Shown: in pieces, positions 18,411 to 26,668 of the stretch
Position numbering within the stretch: position 1 is the first letter of the stretch
Layout of the letters: every line of letters starts with the position of its first letter
Assembly: GCF_000807855.2 (NCBI RefSeq)
Contig: NZ_JRYR02000001.1
Span: 690,258 to 754,257, forward strand
DNA length: 64,000 bases
Source: Flammeovirga pacifica
Lineage (GTDB): Bacteria; Bacteroidota; Bacteroidia; Cytophagales; Flammeovirgaceae
Direction of reading: 5' to 3'
Position numbers and translations under genes: made by a program
Notes under the pieces: model-generated
The model's database searches: none
Seen by the model: only the letters and a program-made list of their open reading frames with translations
What the model was told of the DNA's origin: nothing

Positions 18411-18752
18411 TTTTGTTTGTTACACAACTAAACTAAGATCATGAATAAAAGTTTATTTTGATCTTCTACTTTTACAAAGGTGTATACTTAAATATAAAAA
18501 ATCAATACCCTACCACAATAAGGGACTAAAAAAGTTGAATAAATCACTACTTTATTATCATTTATTATACAGATATAACTTTTAGTTATAAAGAGAACCT
18601 TGAAATAGTTCAATTGAGGTTTGTATTATTATTATAACGTGTTGTATTTATTTGTCAAAAATGAACTTCACAAGATAAATGTTTTAGAAAATTAAAAATT
18701 ATAGGTATTATTAAATAAACGTTAAAATATTTATCAATTAAACTCTTATATA
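18411..18752. other. AT-rich divergent intergenic region upstream of the ferredoxin and lipoprotein genes
   Basis: Holds the promoters of both genes. The only clear structure is a 7-bp dyad TATAACT-TTT-AGTTATA at 18574-18590, a possible operator 160 bases before the lipoprotein gene. No ORF or RNA gene is seen. Confidence 0.5.
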
Positions 18753-19676
18753 ATGTACAAACTCATTAGATATGCCCTAATTTTCAGCTTATCAATCTTA
18801 GCTTTCTCTTGTGATGAATCAGAAGATGAAAATGAGTTCTTCAATACATCTCCGATTACTGGAGATTGTAGTTTGTCTTCTTATACTTATGTTCAAAGTC
18901 TAGATAGTGCGAGTGTTAATTTTAGATATATTGAAATCAATAAAGATTATGAATATACAGAATCGCAGTTAACGTCATATACATATGATTTAGAATACAC
19001 TGTTCTTGATACGAATTACGTAAGACAAAGTCAAACTAGAGCTTACAAAATTGATTTCTCTTACAATTCAGACGGAACTTTTTCAAATGTTTCATCGGGA
19101 ACAGAAGAGCTTTTAGAAATTGTTAATGTTGATGGTAGATTATATTCTTTAAAAGGATCTTCAACAACAGGTTCGACATTTGAACTAGTATTTGAATATG
19201 ATGCCCAAAATAGAGTAGAATATATAGTAAACGCTGAAGATGTTTCTTCACCAAAAGAAGATATAGATTACTTAAAAATGACTTATAATGACATGGGTGA
19301 TGTGTCTAAAATGGCATATATGGATGGTGATTTTGAAGCTGCCTACAACGAGTTTAGATATAATGATGAAATGAGAAACCCTACTCAAGGTATGGTATTT
19401 TATATCATCTCTATAATAGAAGCTGGTTCATATGATATTTATGGTGACCCAAGTAAACTTAGTAGCAGTATCAGTGAATTTTTCAGATTGTATCAATATA
19501 ATCCTCAAAGAGAAGATTATGATTATACTGATTGGATTCCTAAAGATTACATCATGGAATTTAATTATGAAGTAAATGATAAAAACTACCCTGTTTCATC
19601 AAGTTACAAAGAAGATTATACAGATGTGATTCGTGAGACTTATAGCGAAACATTCTCGTACACTAATTGTCAATAA
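18753..19676 (+). CDS. predicted lipoprotein, unknown function
   Basis: 307 residues with a lipoprotein signal: hydrophobic stretch followed by ILAFSCDES, with Cys20 as the acylation site and acidic residues after it, which in Bacteroidota often leads to outer-membrane and even surface localisation. The mature part is rich in Tyr, Asp and Ser. It has the repeating pattern of Bacteroidota proteins that track YD-like beta repeats (for example KIDFSYNSDGTFSNV, LVFEYDAQNRVEYIV, LKMTYNDMGDVSKM). No catalytic motif is seen. It is a single gene followed by a strong hairpin. Confidence 0.75.
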   Translation: MYKLIRYALIFSLSILAFSCDESEDENEFFNTSPITGDCSLSSYTYVQSLDSASVNFRYIEINKDYEYTESQLTSYTYDLEYTVLDTNYVRQSQTRAYKIDFSYNSDGTFSNVSSGTEELLEIVNVDGRLYSLKGSSTTGSTFELVFEYDAQNRVEYIVNAEDVSSPKEDIDYLKMTYNDMGDVSKMAYMDGDFEAAYNEFRYNDEMRNPTQGMVFYIISIIEAGSYDIYGDPSKLSSSISEFFRLYQYNPQREDYDYTDWIPKDYIMEFNYEVNDKNYPVSSSYKEDYTDVIRETYSETFSYTNCQ

Positions 19677-19684
19677 TTGTAAAT

Positions 19685-19730
19685 AAGTAGTTTAAGTGTT
19701 ATATTTACAAATACACTTAAACTACTTTTC
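19685..19730 (+). terminator. 15-bp perfect stem terminator after the lipoprotein gene
   Basis: AAGTAGTTTAAGTGT and its exact complement ACACTTAAACTACTT surround a 13-base AT loop and lead into TTC. The loop contains TATATTTA, close to a -7 box, only about 30 bases before the small ORF at 19736. Confidence 0.75.
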
Positions 19731-19735
19731 TAATT

Positions 19736-19909
19736 ATGGAATTAATTATTGGCATTATTCTCATCTCAATGCCGATTCTTTTTGCTCTAGGTCTTTTGGG
19801 GTTTATGATGACAGGTCCGAAAGAAGAGCCTAAAATGAATCATTTAAATGTTGAAGATAAAGAAGAAAATCACCCTTCATTTGAAGTAAAAAAAACGATC
19901 GCAAGTTAA
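19736..19909 (+). CDS. 57-residue single-span membrane protein, unknown function
   Basis: An ORF of 57 codons from ATG to TAA. It begins MELIIGIILISMPILFALGL, one clear membrane helix (about 3-26), followed by a charged 30-residue cytoplasmic tail (TGPKEEPKMNHLN and on). It sits between two hairpin terminators, which supports it as an independent transcription unit. No family is recognised. A real gene is likely because of the coherent helix-plus-polar-tail design and the terminator right at its stop codon. Confidence 0.6.
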   Translation: MELIIGIILISMPILFALGLLGFMMTGPKEEPKMNHLNVEDKEENHPSFEVKKTIAS

Positions 19910-19925
19910 TGCAATCGTTTTTTTT
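19892..19925 (+). terminator. terminator overlapping the end of the 57-residue ORF
   Basis: AACGATCGC / GCAATCGTT stem with one mismatch and a loop that includes the TAA stop, followed by nine T residues. Confidence 0.75.
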
Positions 19926-19994
19926 TGTCGTAATAGATTTAGATTGAGCTTAATATAATCTTTCATATGAATCATCCCATAAGGAGTGATTCAA

Positions 19995-20966
19995 TTATTT
20001 TTTCTTCTCTTTTTTATCCTTTTTTTGGTGAAGCGTATAAACTATACCAATATTTAAGGCGTGTTTAAATTGAATAGCTTGACCTGTTGTGTTATCGTCT
20101 TTATTAACTTGAACGTCTGGATCGTAAATTAATTGTGTTCCAAAATTACATGATAACCAATTGTTGACTTTCATATCGATTAGTAAGTCCCAATTGACTA
20201 CCCATTCGCCTAAACGATCATATTGTGCAAACATGTTATATGTAGATGTTAAAGCAACATTTTTAACGATTTCCTTTTTGATGCCAAGTTTAAAATTCAT
20301 ACCTGTTTGATCTCTAAATTTCTCTCCAGCATTTAAACCGTATTTTTCAGAGAAAACAGTATCAGCAACAAACGTCATTCTATTTGCCACAGGAGAGTAG
20401 GTAGCATAAATCCATTTAGCAGGAGTATAGGTAATACCAATGTTAGCATTTAAATAACCTGGAGCCATAAATGCTGAAATTTGAGTCTCCGTTTCTTGTT
20501 TAATAGTTTTACTAGGGTCCGAAGGGTCAGGAATATCTTCTGTTTTGTATTCATAACCTTTATCAAATTGAGACCTGAAGTCTATAGCAGCTGTAAACAA
20601 GAACTTTTTTTTCCATTTATAACTATAATCGAATCCAATGATTAATTGGTCATCGGTTTTTTTCATTGGAAAAGTAGATTCCGATTGATTGATCATACCA
20701 TAAGCCATGTCAGTATGTATTCTTGTGATAGCATTATCGGTTTCTCTAGATAATTTATAAATAAATGTACCACCGAAAGAATATGAACTAGTACCACCAC
20801 CGGCCCAGTTCACTAGACCTACATTAGAAAGATTGGCACCAATTTTACCTTCTTTCTTCCATGGACCTTGTGGTTTAACTGCTGTAGAATCTTGAGCGAA
20901 AAGGTTTGATGTTGCAAAAGTGAAACTTGAAATCAAGCAAATGAATAGGATTTTCTGGATTTTCAT
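19995..20966 (-). CDS. DUF3078 family outer-membrane beta-barrel protein
   Basis: 323 residues from the ATG at 20966. An in-frame ATG at 21008 would add 14 polar residues before the signal peptide, so I prefer the inner start, which gives MKIQKILFICLISSFTFA and a cleavage site at LFAQ. The mature part begins with the DUF3078 pattern WKKEGKIGANLSNVGLVNW and GGGTSSYSFGGTF. It then alternates hydrophobic and polar residues in strand-length blocks, as in an outer-membrane barrel, ending in a lysine-rich tail. Members occur widely in Bacteroidota with no assigned function. Monocistronic. Confidence 0.85.
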   Translation of the reverse strand: MKIQKILFICLISSFTFATSNLFAQDSTAVKPQGPWKKEGKIGANLSNVGLVNWAGGGTSSYSFGGTFIYKLSRETDNAITRIHTDMAYGMINQSESTFPMKKTDDQLIIGFDYSYKWKKKFLFTAAIDFRSQFDKGYEYKTEDIPDPSDPSKTIKQETETQISAFMAPGYLNANIGITYTPAKWIYATYSPVANRMTFVADTVFSEKYGLNAGEKFRDQTGMNFKLGIKKEIVKNVALTSTYNMFAQYDRLGEWVVNWDLLIDMKVNNWLSCNFGTQLIYDPDVQVNKDDNTTGQAIQFKHALNIGIVYTLHQKKDKKEKKK

Positions 20967-21229
20967 TAAGGTTTTATTTTTGGAATTTTTTGTTTTCAGT
21001 GTAAACATGTGAAAAAAAATTAAAAAATAAAATGTATTTCATGAATGATTCCTTTTTGTAATTCATTATATCTACAAATAATTCTTTTTTTACGGATATA
21101 ATAGGTTAAATGAATCTTAAAAAGATTTTATCCGTACTATTAAAGAGTGACTATTTTTTATTATTTTTGATATAAGACCCATTTCGATTTTAATATCAAT
21201 GGAGTAAAGTCATTACTTATTCTTATCAT

Positions 21230-21667
21230 ATGAAATATTTATTATCCCTATTCATCATAACTCTTTTTTCATTTAGTTTTACTGCCAAAGAAATTATCGA
21301 ATGGAAAAATATTAATACAGCTATAGATCAATCTGATAAAGATGATAAGCCAATTTTTGTAGATGTTTATACAGATTGGTGCGGTTGGTGTAAAGTTTTA
21401 GATAAAAAAACATTTCAACATGATGAAGTTGTTGAGTATGTAAACGAGCATTACCATGCTGTAAAATTAAATCCTGAAAAAGAAGGTTCATTTTCATTTA
21501 AAGGAAAAGATTATACCTATGATGAATACATGAAAAAGCATGAGATCAATAGTTATCCAGCTATCATTGTATTACATCCAGATGGTAAAGAAAAAGTTTT
21601 TATGGGTTATAGAGACTCAAAAAGCTTCTTAGAAATATTGAAAAAGTATAAAAAACAAGTGGATTAA
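21230..21667 (+). CDS. exported thioredoxin-fold protein
   Basis: 145 residues with an N-terminal signal peptide (about 1-18) and a thioredoxin domain whose active site is DWCGWCK, Cys51 and Cys54. A conserved cis-proline region appears as INSYPAIIVLHPDG and the domain ends in a typical helix. It resembles the DUF255/thioredoxin_7 type and probably acts in the periplasm as a disulfide reductase or isomerase. It lies 56 bases before the Prc-type protease gene in the same direction, which would fit a shared role in envelope protein quality control, though no direct link is shown. Confidence 0.88.
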   Translation: MKYLLSLFIITLFSFSFTAKEIIEWKNINTAIDQSDKDDKPIFVDVYTDWCGWCKVLDKKTFQHDEVVEYVNEHYHAVKLNPEKEGSFSFKGKDYTYDEYMKKHEINSYPAIIVLHPDGKEKVFMGYRDSKSFLEILKKYKKQVD

Positions 21668-21723
21668 TTCGTAATTCAATATTTCTCTATATATTAGTAT
21701 ATCATAGATTAAATTAATTATAT

Positions 21724-23850
21724 ATGTCAAAAAGAAAAAAGGCACTTTTCTTACCTGTGCTACTTGTAGGGTTGGGGTTATTTGGATTTTCAATTTTAGC
21801 TAGAATTGATGCACCCGAAAATAGCAATAAGAATATCATTAAGAGAAGTCTGATTTTTACAGCTTTAGAAAGAATACACTATAATTCTATAGAGATAGAC
21901 GATACTTTTAGTAAAAATGCTTTTCAACAATACTTAAAGATATTAGATCCTAATAAAAGGTATTTTTTAAACTCTGATATAAAAAAGTTTGCAAAATCTG
22001 AGGATAAACTAGATGATGAGGTAATCAATAGCGGAGAAACAGATCTTTATGAGTTATCTGTAAAAGTTTTTGATGAAAGAAGAGAAGAAGTAAAAAAGAT
22101 TACTGAAGAGATTCTTGCCAAACCTTTCGATTTTAACAAAAAAGAAACTATTCAGTTTGATGCTGATGAAATGAAGTTTCCAAAAAATGAGAAAGAACGT
22201 TATACTCGTTGGAGAAAAACATTAAAATATGCTGCTCTTTTAAGAATGAACTCTAAGCTAAAAGCGGAAGAAAGTAAAAAGAAAGATGCAGAGGAAAAAG
22301 GAGAAGAGTACAAGGCAACTTCTTACGACGAAATTGAAGCTGATGTAAGAGAAAAAGTTCTTTCTAACTATAGAGATGTATTTGATTACATGGAAAAGCA
22401 AGATGAAGAAGATCATTATGCTAATTACCTAAATTCAATGATTTCTATTTATGGCCCACATACAGAATATTTTGCGCCAGAAAAGAAAGAACAATTTGAT
22501 ACCGAAATCTCAGGTCATTTTGAAGGAATTGGAGCACGTCTTCAACAAACAGGAGGAGAAGTGAAAGTAGTGAATATTATTACTGGATCAGCTTCTTGGA
22601 AACAAGGCGATTTAGAAGCAAATGATATCATCCTTAAAGTTGCTCAAGCTGAAGAAGAGCCTGTTGATATCAGCTCTATGTCTTTAAAAAATGCTATTAA
22701 GTTAATCAAAGGACCAAAAGGAACGGAAGTTAGATTAACAGTAAGAAAGCCAGATGGTAGAATTACTGTTGTTCCAATTATTCGTGATGTGGTTGTCATC
22801 GAAGAATCTTATGCAAAATCAGCAATTATTGTTGATGAAAATTCTGGCAAAAAGATTGGTTTAATTGACTTACCAAGCTTCTATGTTGATTTCAATGATA
22901 GAAATGGTAGAAACTGTGGAAACGATATTAAGCAAGAGATCATCAAATTAAAAAATCAAAATGTTGATGGTATCGTTTTCGATTTAAGAAATAATGGTGG
23001 TGGTTCTTTAGGGGATGCTGTTCAAATTGTAGGTCATTTTGTTGGTAAATCACCTGTAGTACAAGTGAAATCAAAAGGAGCTGGCCAAAAAACTTTAAAA
23101 CCTGAGGACAATAATATTCTATATGATGGTCCATTAGTAGTAATGATCAATAGAATGTCCGCTTCGGCATCAGAAATTGTTTCAGCTGCCTTACAAGATC
23201 ATGGTAGAGCTGTTATTTTAGGTTCTAGATCTTTTGGTAAAGGTACCGTTCAAAGATTTATTGATTTAGATAGAATGACTAGATCGGAAGATTTAAAACC
23301 ATTAGGTTCTTTAAAATTAACGATCCAAAAATTCTATAGAATTAATGGTGAAGCCACTCAAGTAGATGGTGTAACTCCAGACTTATTATTGCCTGATACT
23401 TATGGTTATTTAAAAGTAGGAGAAGAGGATCTTCCTTTTGTTCTTCCTCATGATAGCATTGAAAAGGCAAAATACAATATGTGGGCTGAGCAATTACCAA
23501 TAGCAGATCTTAAGGCTAAATCAGAAGTTCGTGTGGAAAAAGATAAAGTTTTCCAAATCATCGAAGCCAATGCGAAACGTCTGAAACGTCAAGAAGAAAA
23601 GAAATTCTTTACATTAAATTTAGAGGAGTTTAAAGCTGAGCAAAAGAAATTAGACGAAGAGTCTAAGAAGCTTAGAGAAGCTGAATCTGTTCATGAAGAA
23701 TTTGATGTAAAAGTAATGAAAGATCATTACCCATCTTCGAAACCTGATTCTGTAATTCAAAAATCAGAAAGCAAATGGGCTGAAATCATCCAAAAAGATG
23801 CTTACATTAAGGAAGCAACAATGATTATTTCTGATATGATGATTCAATAA
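21724..23850 (+). CDS. prc: carboxy-terminal processing protease (Prc/Tsp, peptidase S41A)
   Basis: 708 residues, the long Prc/Tsp type. N-terminal membrane/signal segment (about 7-26), helical N-domain, PDZ domain (about 255-350, with GHFEGIGARL and ITGSASWKQGDLEANDIILKV-like stretch), then the S41 catalytic domain. By alignment with the known Ser-Asp-Lys set of E. coli Tsp, the catalytic residues are Ser481 in SASASEI, Asp492 in LQDHGRA and Lys506 in FGKGTVQ. The charged, helical C-terminal part is of the DUF3340 type. It trims periplasmic proteins from their C-termini. All catalytic residues are intact. A terminator follows 20 bases after the stop. Confidence 0.94.
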   Translation: MSKRKKALFLPVLLVGLGLFGFSILARIDAPENSNKNIIKRSLIFTALERIHYNSIEIDDTFSKNAFQQYLKILDPNKRYFLNSDIKKFAKSEDKLDDEVINSGETDLYELSVKVFDERREEVKKITEEILAKPFDFNKKETIQFDADEMKFPKNEKERYTRWRKTLKYAALLRMNSKLKAEESKKKDAEEKGEEYKATSYDEIEADVREKVLSNYRDVFDYMEKQDEEDHYANYLNSMISIYGPHTEYFAPEKKEQFDTEISGHFEGIGARLQQTGGEVKVVNIITGSASWKQGDLEANDIILKVAQAEEEPVDISSMSLKNAIKLIKGPKGTEVRLTVRKPDGRITVVPIIRDVVVIEESYAKSAIIVDENSGKKIGLIDLPSFYVDFNDRNGRNCGNDIKQEIIKLKNQNVDGIVFDLRNNGGGSLGDAVQIVGHFVGKSPVVQVKSKGAGQKTLKPEDNNILYDGPLVVMINRMSASASEIVSAALQDHGRAVILGSRSFGKGTVQRFIDLDRMTRSEDLKPLGSLKLTIQKFYRINGEATQVDGVTPDLLLPDTYGYLKVGEEDLPFVLPHDSIEKAKYNMWAEQLPIADLKAKSEVRVEKDKVFQIIEANAKRLKRQEEKKFFTLNLEEFKAEQKKLDEESKKLREAESVHEEFDVKVMKDHYPSSKPDSVIQKSESKWAEIIQKDAYIKEATMIISDMMIQ

Positions 23851-23869
23851 GAATTGAGTATAAAAAATA

Positions 23870-23907
23870 AAAAGGCCTGTTACATTGATAGATGTAGCAG
23901 GCCTTTT
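23870..23907 (+). terminator. terminator after prc
   Basis: AAAAGGCCTG / CAGGCCTTTT stem extended by TACAT / ATGTA, followed by seven T residues. Confidence 0.9.
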
Positions 23908-23933
23908 TTTGTCATTACCTTAACTATTATAAA

Positions 23934-23966
23934 TAAAAAAAGGTTGTCTTAATGAAAAGACAACCT
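23934..23966 (-). terminator. terminator of the tRNA-Met array
   Basis: On the minus strand AGGTTGTCTT / AAGACAACCT with a short loop leads into seven T residues, nine bases after the last tRNA gene. Confidence 0.9.
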
Positions 23967-23974
23967 AATTATTG

Positions 23975-24048
23975 TAGCGAGAACGAGAGTTGAACTCGTG
24001 ACCTCCGGGTTATGAATCCGACGCTCTAACCAACTGAGCTACCTCGCC
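23975..24048 (-). tRNA. tRNA-Met (CAT), copy 1 of 5 in map order
   Basis: 74 bases, anticodon CAT in the loop TTCATAA. All stems pair normally apart from an A-C pair closing the anticodon stem that is common to all five copies. The acceptor is GGCGAGG with TCTCGCT and the D-stem GCTC/GAGC. CCA is not encoded. This is the elongator type. Confidence 0.95.
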
Positions 24049-24084
24049 GAGTCGTGCGGACAAATGCACTTATTTAAGTCATCG

Positions 24085-24158
24085 TAGCGAGAACGAGAGT
24101 TGAACTCGTGCCCTCCGGGTTATGAATCCGACGCTCTAACCAACTGCGCTACCACGCC
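24085..24158 (-). tRNA. tRNA-Met-like (CAT), copy 2, with stem mismatches
   Basis: Same as copy 1 except for three substitutions: A5 to T, giving a U-U mismatch at 5:68 of the acceptor stem; T12 to G, giving a G-A mismatch at 12:23 of the D-stem; and T to G in the variable loop. Function is uncertain. Confidence 0.85.
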
Positions 24159-24194
24159 AAGTAGTGCGGACAAATGCACTTATTGATGTCATCG

Positions 24195-24268
24195 TAGCGA
24201 GAACGAGAGTTGAACTCGTGCCCTCCGGGTTATGAATCCGACGCTCTAACCAACTGCGCTACCACGCC
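24195..24268 (-). tRNA. tRNA-Met-like (CAT), copy 3, with stem mismatches
   Basis: Identical to copy 2 over the gene, including the three shared substitutions (acceptor 5:68, D-stem 12:23, variable loop). Confidence 0.85.
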
Positions 24269-24304
24269 AAGTAGTGCGGACAAATGCACTTATTGATGTC
24301 ATCG

Positions 24305-24378
24305 TAGCGAGAACGAGAGTTGAACTCGTGCCCTCCGGGTTATGAATCCGACGCTCTAACCAACTGCGCTACCACGCC
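24305..24378 (-). tRNA. tRNA-Met-like (CAT), copy 4, with stem mismatches
   Basis: Identical to copies 2 and 3 over the gene. The spacer after it in map order differs slightly (TATTTAAG instead of TATTGATG). Confidence 0.85.
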
Positions 24379-24414
24379 AAGTAGTGCGGACAAATGCACT
24401 TATTTAAGTCATTG

Positions 24415-24488
24415 TAGCGAGAACGAGAGTTGAACTCGTGACCTCCGGGTTATGAATCCGACGCTCTAACCAACTGAGCTACCTCGCC
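24415..24488 (-). tRNA. tRNA-Met (CAT), copy 5, promoter-proximal
   Basis: Identical to copy 1 with all stems intact. It is the first copy transcribed, 12 bases from the -7-like box at 24500. Confidence 0.95.
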
Positions 24489-24810
24489 ATTTCGGTGTGC
24501 AAATATGGGGTGATTATTCTAAAAAAGCAACATTCAAAAACCTTAAATTTTTAAATTATTGTAAAGAGCTTTATAAGTCATTAATCTTGAAGTAAATAAA
24601 AGTGCACTTTGAAATACAAAATTAGTATGTTTTGATATAAATCTATTTAAACCAGCATAAAATGAAGATGAATCTATTTTTCCTTTCATAAAAAGGAGAA
24701 GTGTTTGAAAATTATTCTTTATTATCTGTTTTAGGGTTGTTACTTAATGACATTTTTAGGATAATTGTAAACCATAAAAATATCATCTAATATATACCTA
24801 ATATCGAGTT
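24489..24810. other. 322-base divergent intergenic region
   Basis: Holds the tRNA array promoter at its left end and presumably the promoter of the START-like gene at its right. No ORF, RNA gene or strong dyad is seen otherwise. Confidence 0.6.
24500..24507 (-). promoter_or_regulatory. probable promoter of the tRNA-Met array
   Basis: CATATTTG on the minus strand is one base off TAnnTTTG and lies 11 bases before copy 5. Each spacer has GCATTTG at nearly the same distance from the next gene. Confidence 0.45.
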
Positions 24811-25200
24811 ATGGCAAAATTCAAATATCAAGCAGAATATGAGTTTAGGGTACCATTACATAAGCTATACCCTTATTTTATCATGCCTAATTTATTGAAA
24901 GATTGGTTTGCTGATAAAGTTATTGAAGACGCTGAACAAAAGACGATTACTTTTGATTGGGGGAATGACCATAAAGTGGGAAAAATAGCGGTTAGAAGAC
25001 AAAATCAGCATATTAAGTTTGTATTTAAAAGTGATGAAGAAGAAAAAGCTTCTTATTTAGATTTTAAATTTGAATTTAGTGAATTAGCACAATCATCTTT
25101 TATCACTGTAACAGACTTTTCGGATATGGATGATATTGATGAGTTGAAAGAATTGTGGGATGAGTTTTTTGGTCGCCTACATGAAATAATAGGTGGCTAA
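24811..25200 (+). CDS. START-like domain protein (AHSA1/SRPBCC superfamily)
   Basis: 129 residues with the SRPBCC helix-grip plan: N-terminal strand KYQAEYEFRVPLHKLYPYF, a central block of strands (KTITFDWGNDHKVGKIAV, HIKFVFKSDEE) and a long C-terminal helix (DELKELWDEFFGRLHEIIGG). In Bacteroidota this short cytoplasmic type is widespread and uncharacterised. It precedes mgtE by 54 bases in the same direction, so they may share a transcript. A ligand-binding or chaperone-helper role is possible; nothing more specific can be read. Confidence 0.82.
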   Translation: MAKFKYQAEYEFRVPLHKLYPYFIMPNLLKDWFADKVIEDAEQKTITFDWGNDHKVGKIAVRRQNQHIKFVFKSDEEEKASYLDFKFEFSELAQSSFITVTDFSDMDDIDELKELWDEFFGRLHEIIGG

Positions 25201-25253
25201 TTAAAGATTGAATAGAGAAAATCTATTTCGATCGATAACAGAAGAAGGAATAT

Positions 25254-26600
25254 ATGTCATTTGAATTTTCAAATAAATATTTAAAACAATTAACTCGTGC
25301 TGTTGAGCAAAATGAAGATGAGTATATCATTAATGAATTTGATGGTATGCACTCTGCAGATATATCAACAGTAATGGAGGGGCTTAATGCCGAGGATTGT
25401 AAATATATTTTAGAATTACTTCACCCAGAAGTAGGTGCTGATGTAATTTCTGAGATAGAGGATGATACAAGAAATAATTTCTTAACCTTATTTACTCCAC
25501 AAGAGTTGTCCAAATATATGGACAATACTGACTCTGATGATGCGGCCGATATTCTTAACGATATGCCTGTTAAGGTAAGAGAAGAGGTATTGGCAAGTAT
25601 GAATAATAATGAAAAGGTGCAATATATTATTGATCTTTTACATTATGAGGAAGATTGTGCAGGTGGGTTAATGGCCAAAGAATTAGTGAAGGCCAATATT
25701 AATTGGAACGTTTCTCAATGTATTGAAGAAGTAAGACGACAAGGGCAAAATGTAGATAAAATTTACACTGTTTATGTGGTTGATGATCATGATATCCTTT
25801 TAGGAAGAATATCAATGAAGAAACTTCTTATTGCAAATGATGACACTAAAGTGTCGGATTTGTATGAGCCAGAGATTGTGAAGATATATTCCTACCTCGA
25901 TGAAGAAGAAGTGGCTGATATCATGCAGCACTATGATTTAGAGGTTATTCCTGTAATTAATGTCCAAGGACGTTTATTGGGCAGAATTACAATTGATGAT
26001 GTTGTCGATGTAATTACTGAACAGGCAGAAAAGGATCAACAGGCCATGTCTGGTTTATCCGAAGATGTAGAAGAAACGGATAGTTTGATTGCAATGGCAA
26101 GGGCAAGATTGCCTTGGTTAATTGTTGGAATGTCTGGTGGTCTTTTAGGAGCAAATTTCTTAGGAGGATTTGAAGAAGAGTTAAGTAGAATTCCTGCCAT
26201 GGCTTTCTTTATTCCTCTAATCACAGCTACAGGAGGTAATGTAGGTATTCAATCCTCTACTATTGTCGTACAGAGTTTAGCAAGTGGTGGCTTCCAAGGG
26301 TCTTCTTTTAATCGTTACTTAAGAGTTTTAGTAATTGCCATTTTAAATGGTTTGACTTTAGCTTTATTAGTATATGGTTTCAATATGATCTTTTCCGATA
26401 ATCATCAATTAGCGTTAGTGGTATCCTTTGCTTTATTCAGTGTAATTATGATTGCCTCCTTTATGGGGACAATAACACCTTTAGTATTAAGTAAATTCGG
26501 AATAAATCCAGCTTTAGCCTCAGGGCCATTTATCACTACATGTAATGACCTTATTGGTCTTGGTGTTTATTTCATGGTAGCTAAAGCACTGCTTCATTAA
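25254..26600 (+). CDS. mgtE: MgtE-type magnesium transporter
   Basis: 448 residues. Domain order is that of MgtE: N-terminal superhelical domain (about 1-125, ADILNDMPVKVREEVL), two CBS domains (about 130-250), connecting helix and five membrane helices from about 283 onward, with the conserved PLITATGGNVGIQSSTIVV pore region and a terminal segment TPLVLSKFGINPALASGPF carrying the Asn-Pro motif. It forms a homodimeric Mg2+ channel gated by cytosolic Mg2+ binding between the N and CBS domains. All parts are intact. Confidence 0.95.
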   Translation: MSFEFSNKYLKQLTRAVEQNEDEYIINEFDGMHSADISTVMEGLNAEDCKYILELLHPEVGADVISEIEDDTRNNFLTLFTPQELSKYMDNTDSDDAADILNDMPVKVREEVLASMNNNEKVQYIIDLLHYEEDCAGGLMAKELVKANINWNVSQCIEEVRRQGQNVDKIYTVYVVDDHDILLGRISMKKLLIANDDTKVSDLYEPEIVKIYSYLDEEEVADIMQHYDLEVIPVINVQGRLLGRITIDDVVDVITEQAEKDQQAMSGLSEDVEETDSLIAMARARLPWLIVGMSGGLLGANFLGGFEEELSRIPAMAFFIPLITATGGNVGIQSSTIVVQSLASGGFQGSSFNRYLRVLVIAILNGLTLALLVYGFNMIFSDNHQLALVVSFALFSVIMIASFMGTITPLVLSKFGINPALASGPFITTCNDLIGLGVYFMVAKALLH

Positions 26601-26656
26601 TTGTAAATGACGGCTACTTATTTCAAGAAAAAATTACTTATTCCAATTCAGGTTTA

Positions 26657-26664
26657 TACCTTTG
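26657..26664 (+). promoter_or_regulatory. possible promoter giving a leaderless thiL mRNA
   Basis: TACCTTTG matches TAnnTTTG and lies four bases before the thiL ATG, so the predicted transcription start falls at or next to the start codon. No clear -33 box. Confidence 0.35.
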
Positions 26665-26668
26665 TAAT

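Larger units (their letters stand above)
23975..24488 (-). repeat. 110-bp tandem repeat array carrying five tRNA genes
   Basis: Five 74-base tRNA genes separated by 36-base spacers, with start-to-start distance exactly 110 bases throughout. The spacers share GTGCGGACAAATGCACTTAT. Confidence 0.95.

Noticed and set aside
23975..24488. CRISPR-like regular repeats
   Set aside because: The 110-bp units are tRNA genes with a constant spacer; neither unit nor spacer size fits CRISPR, and there are no cas genes.
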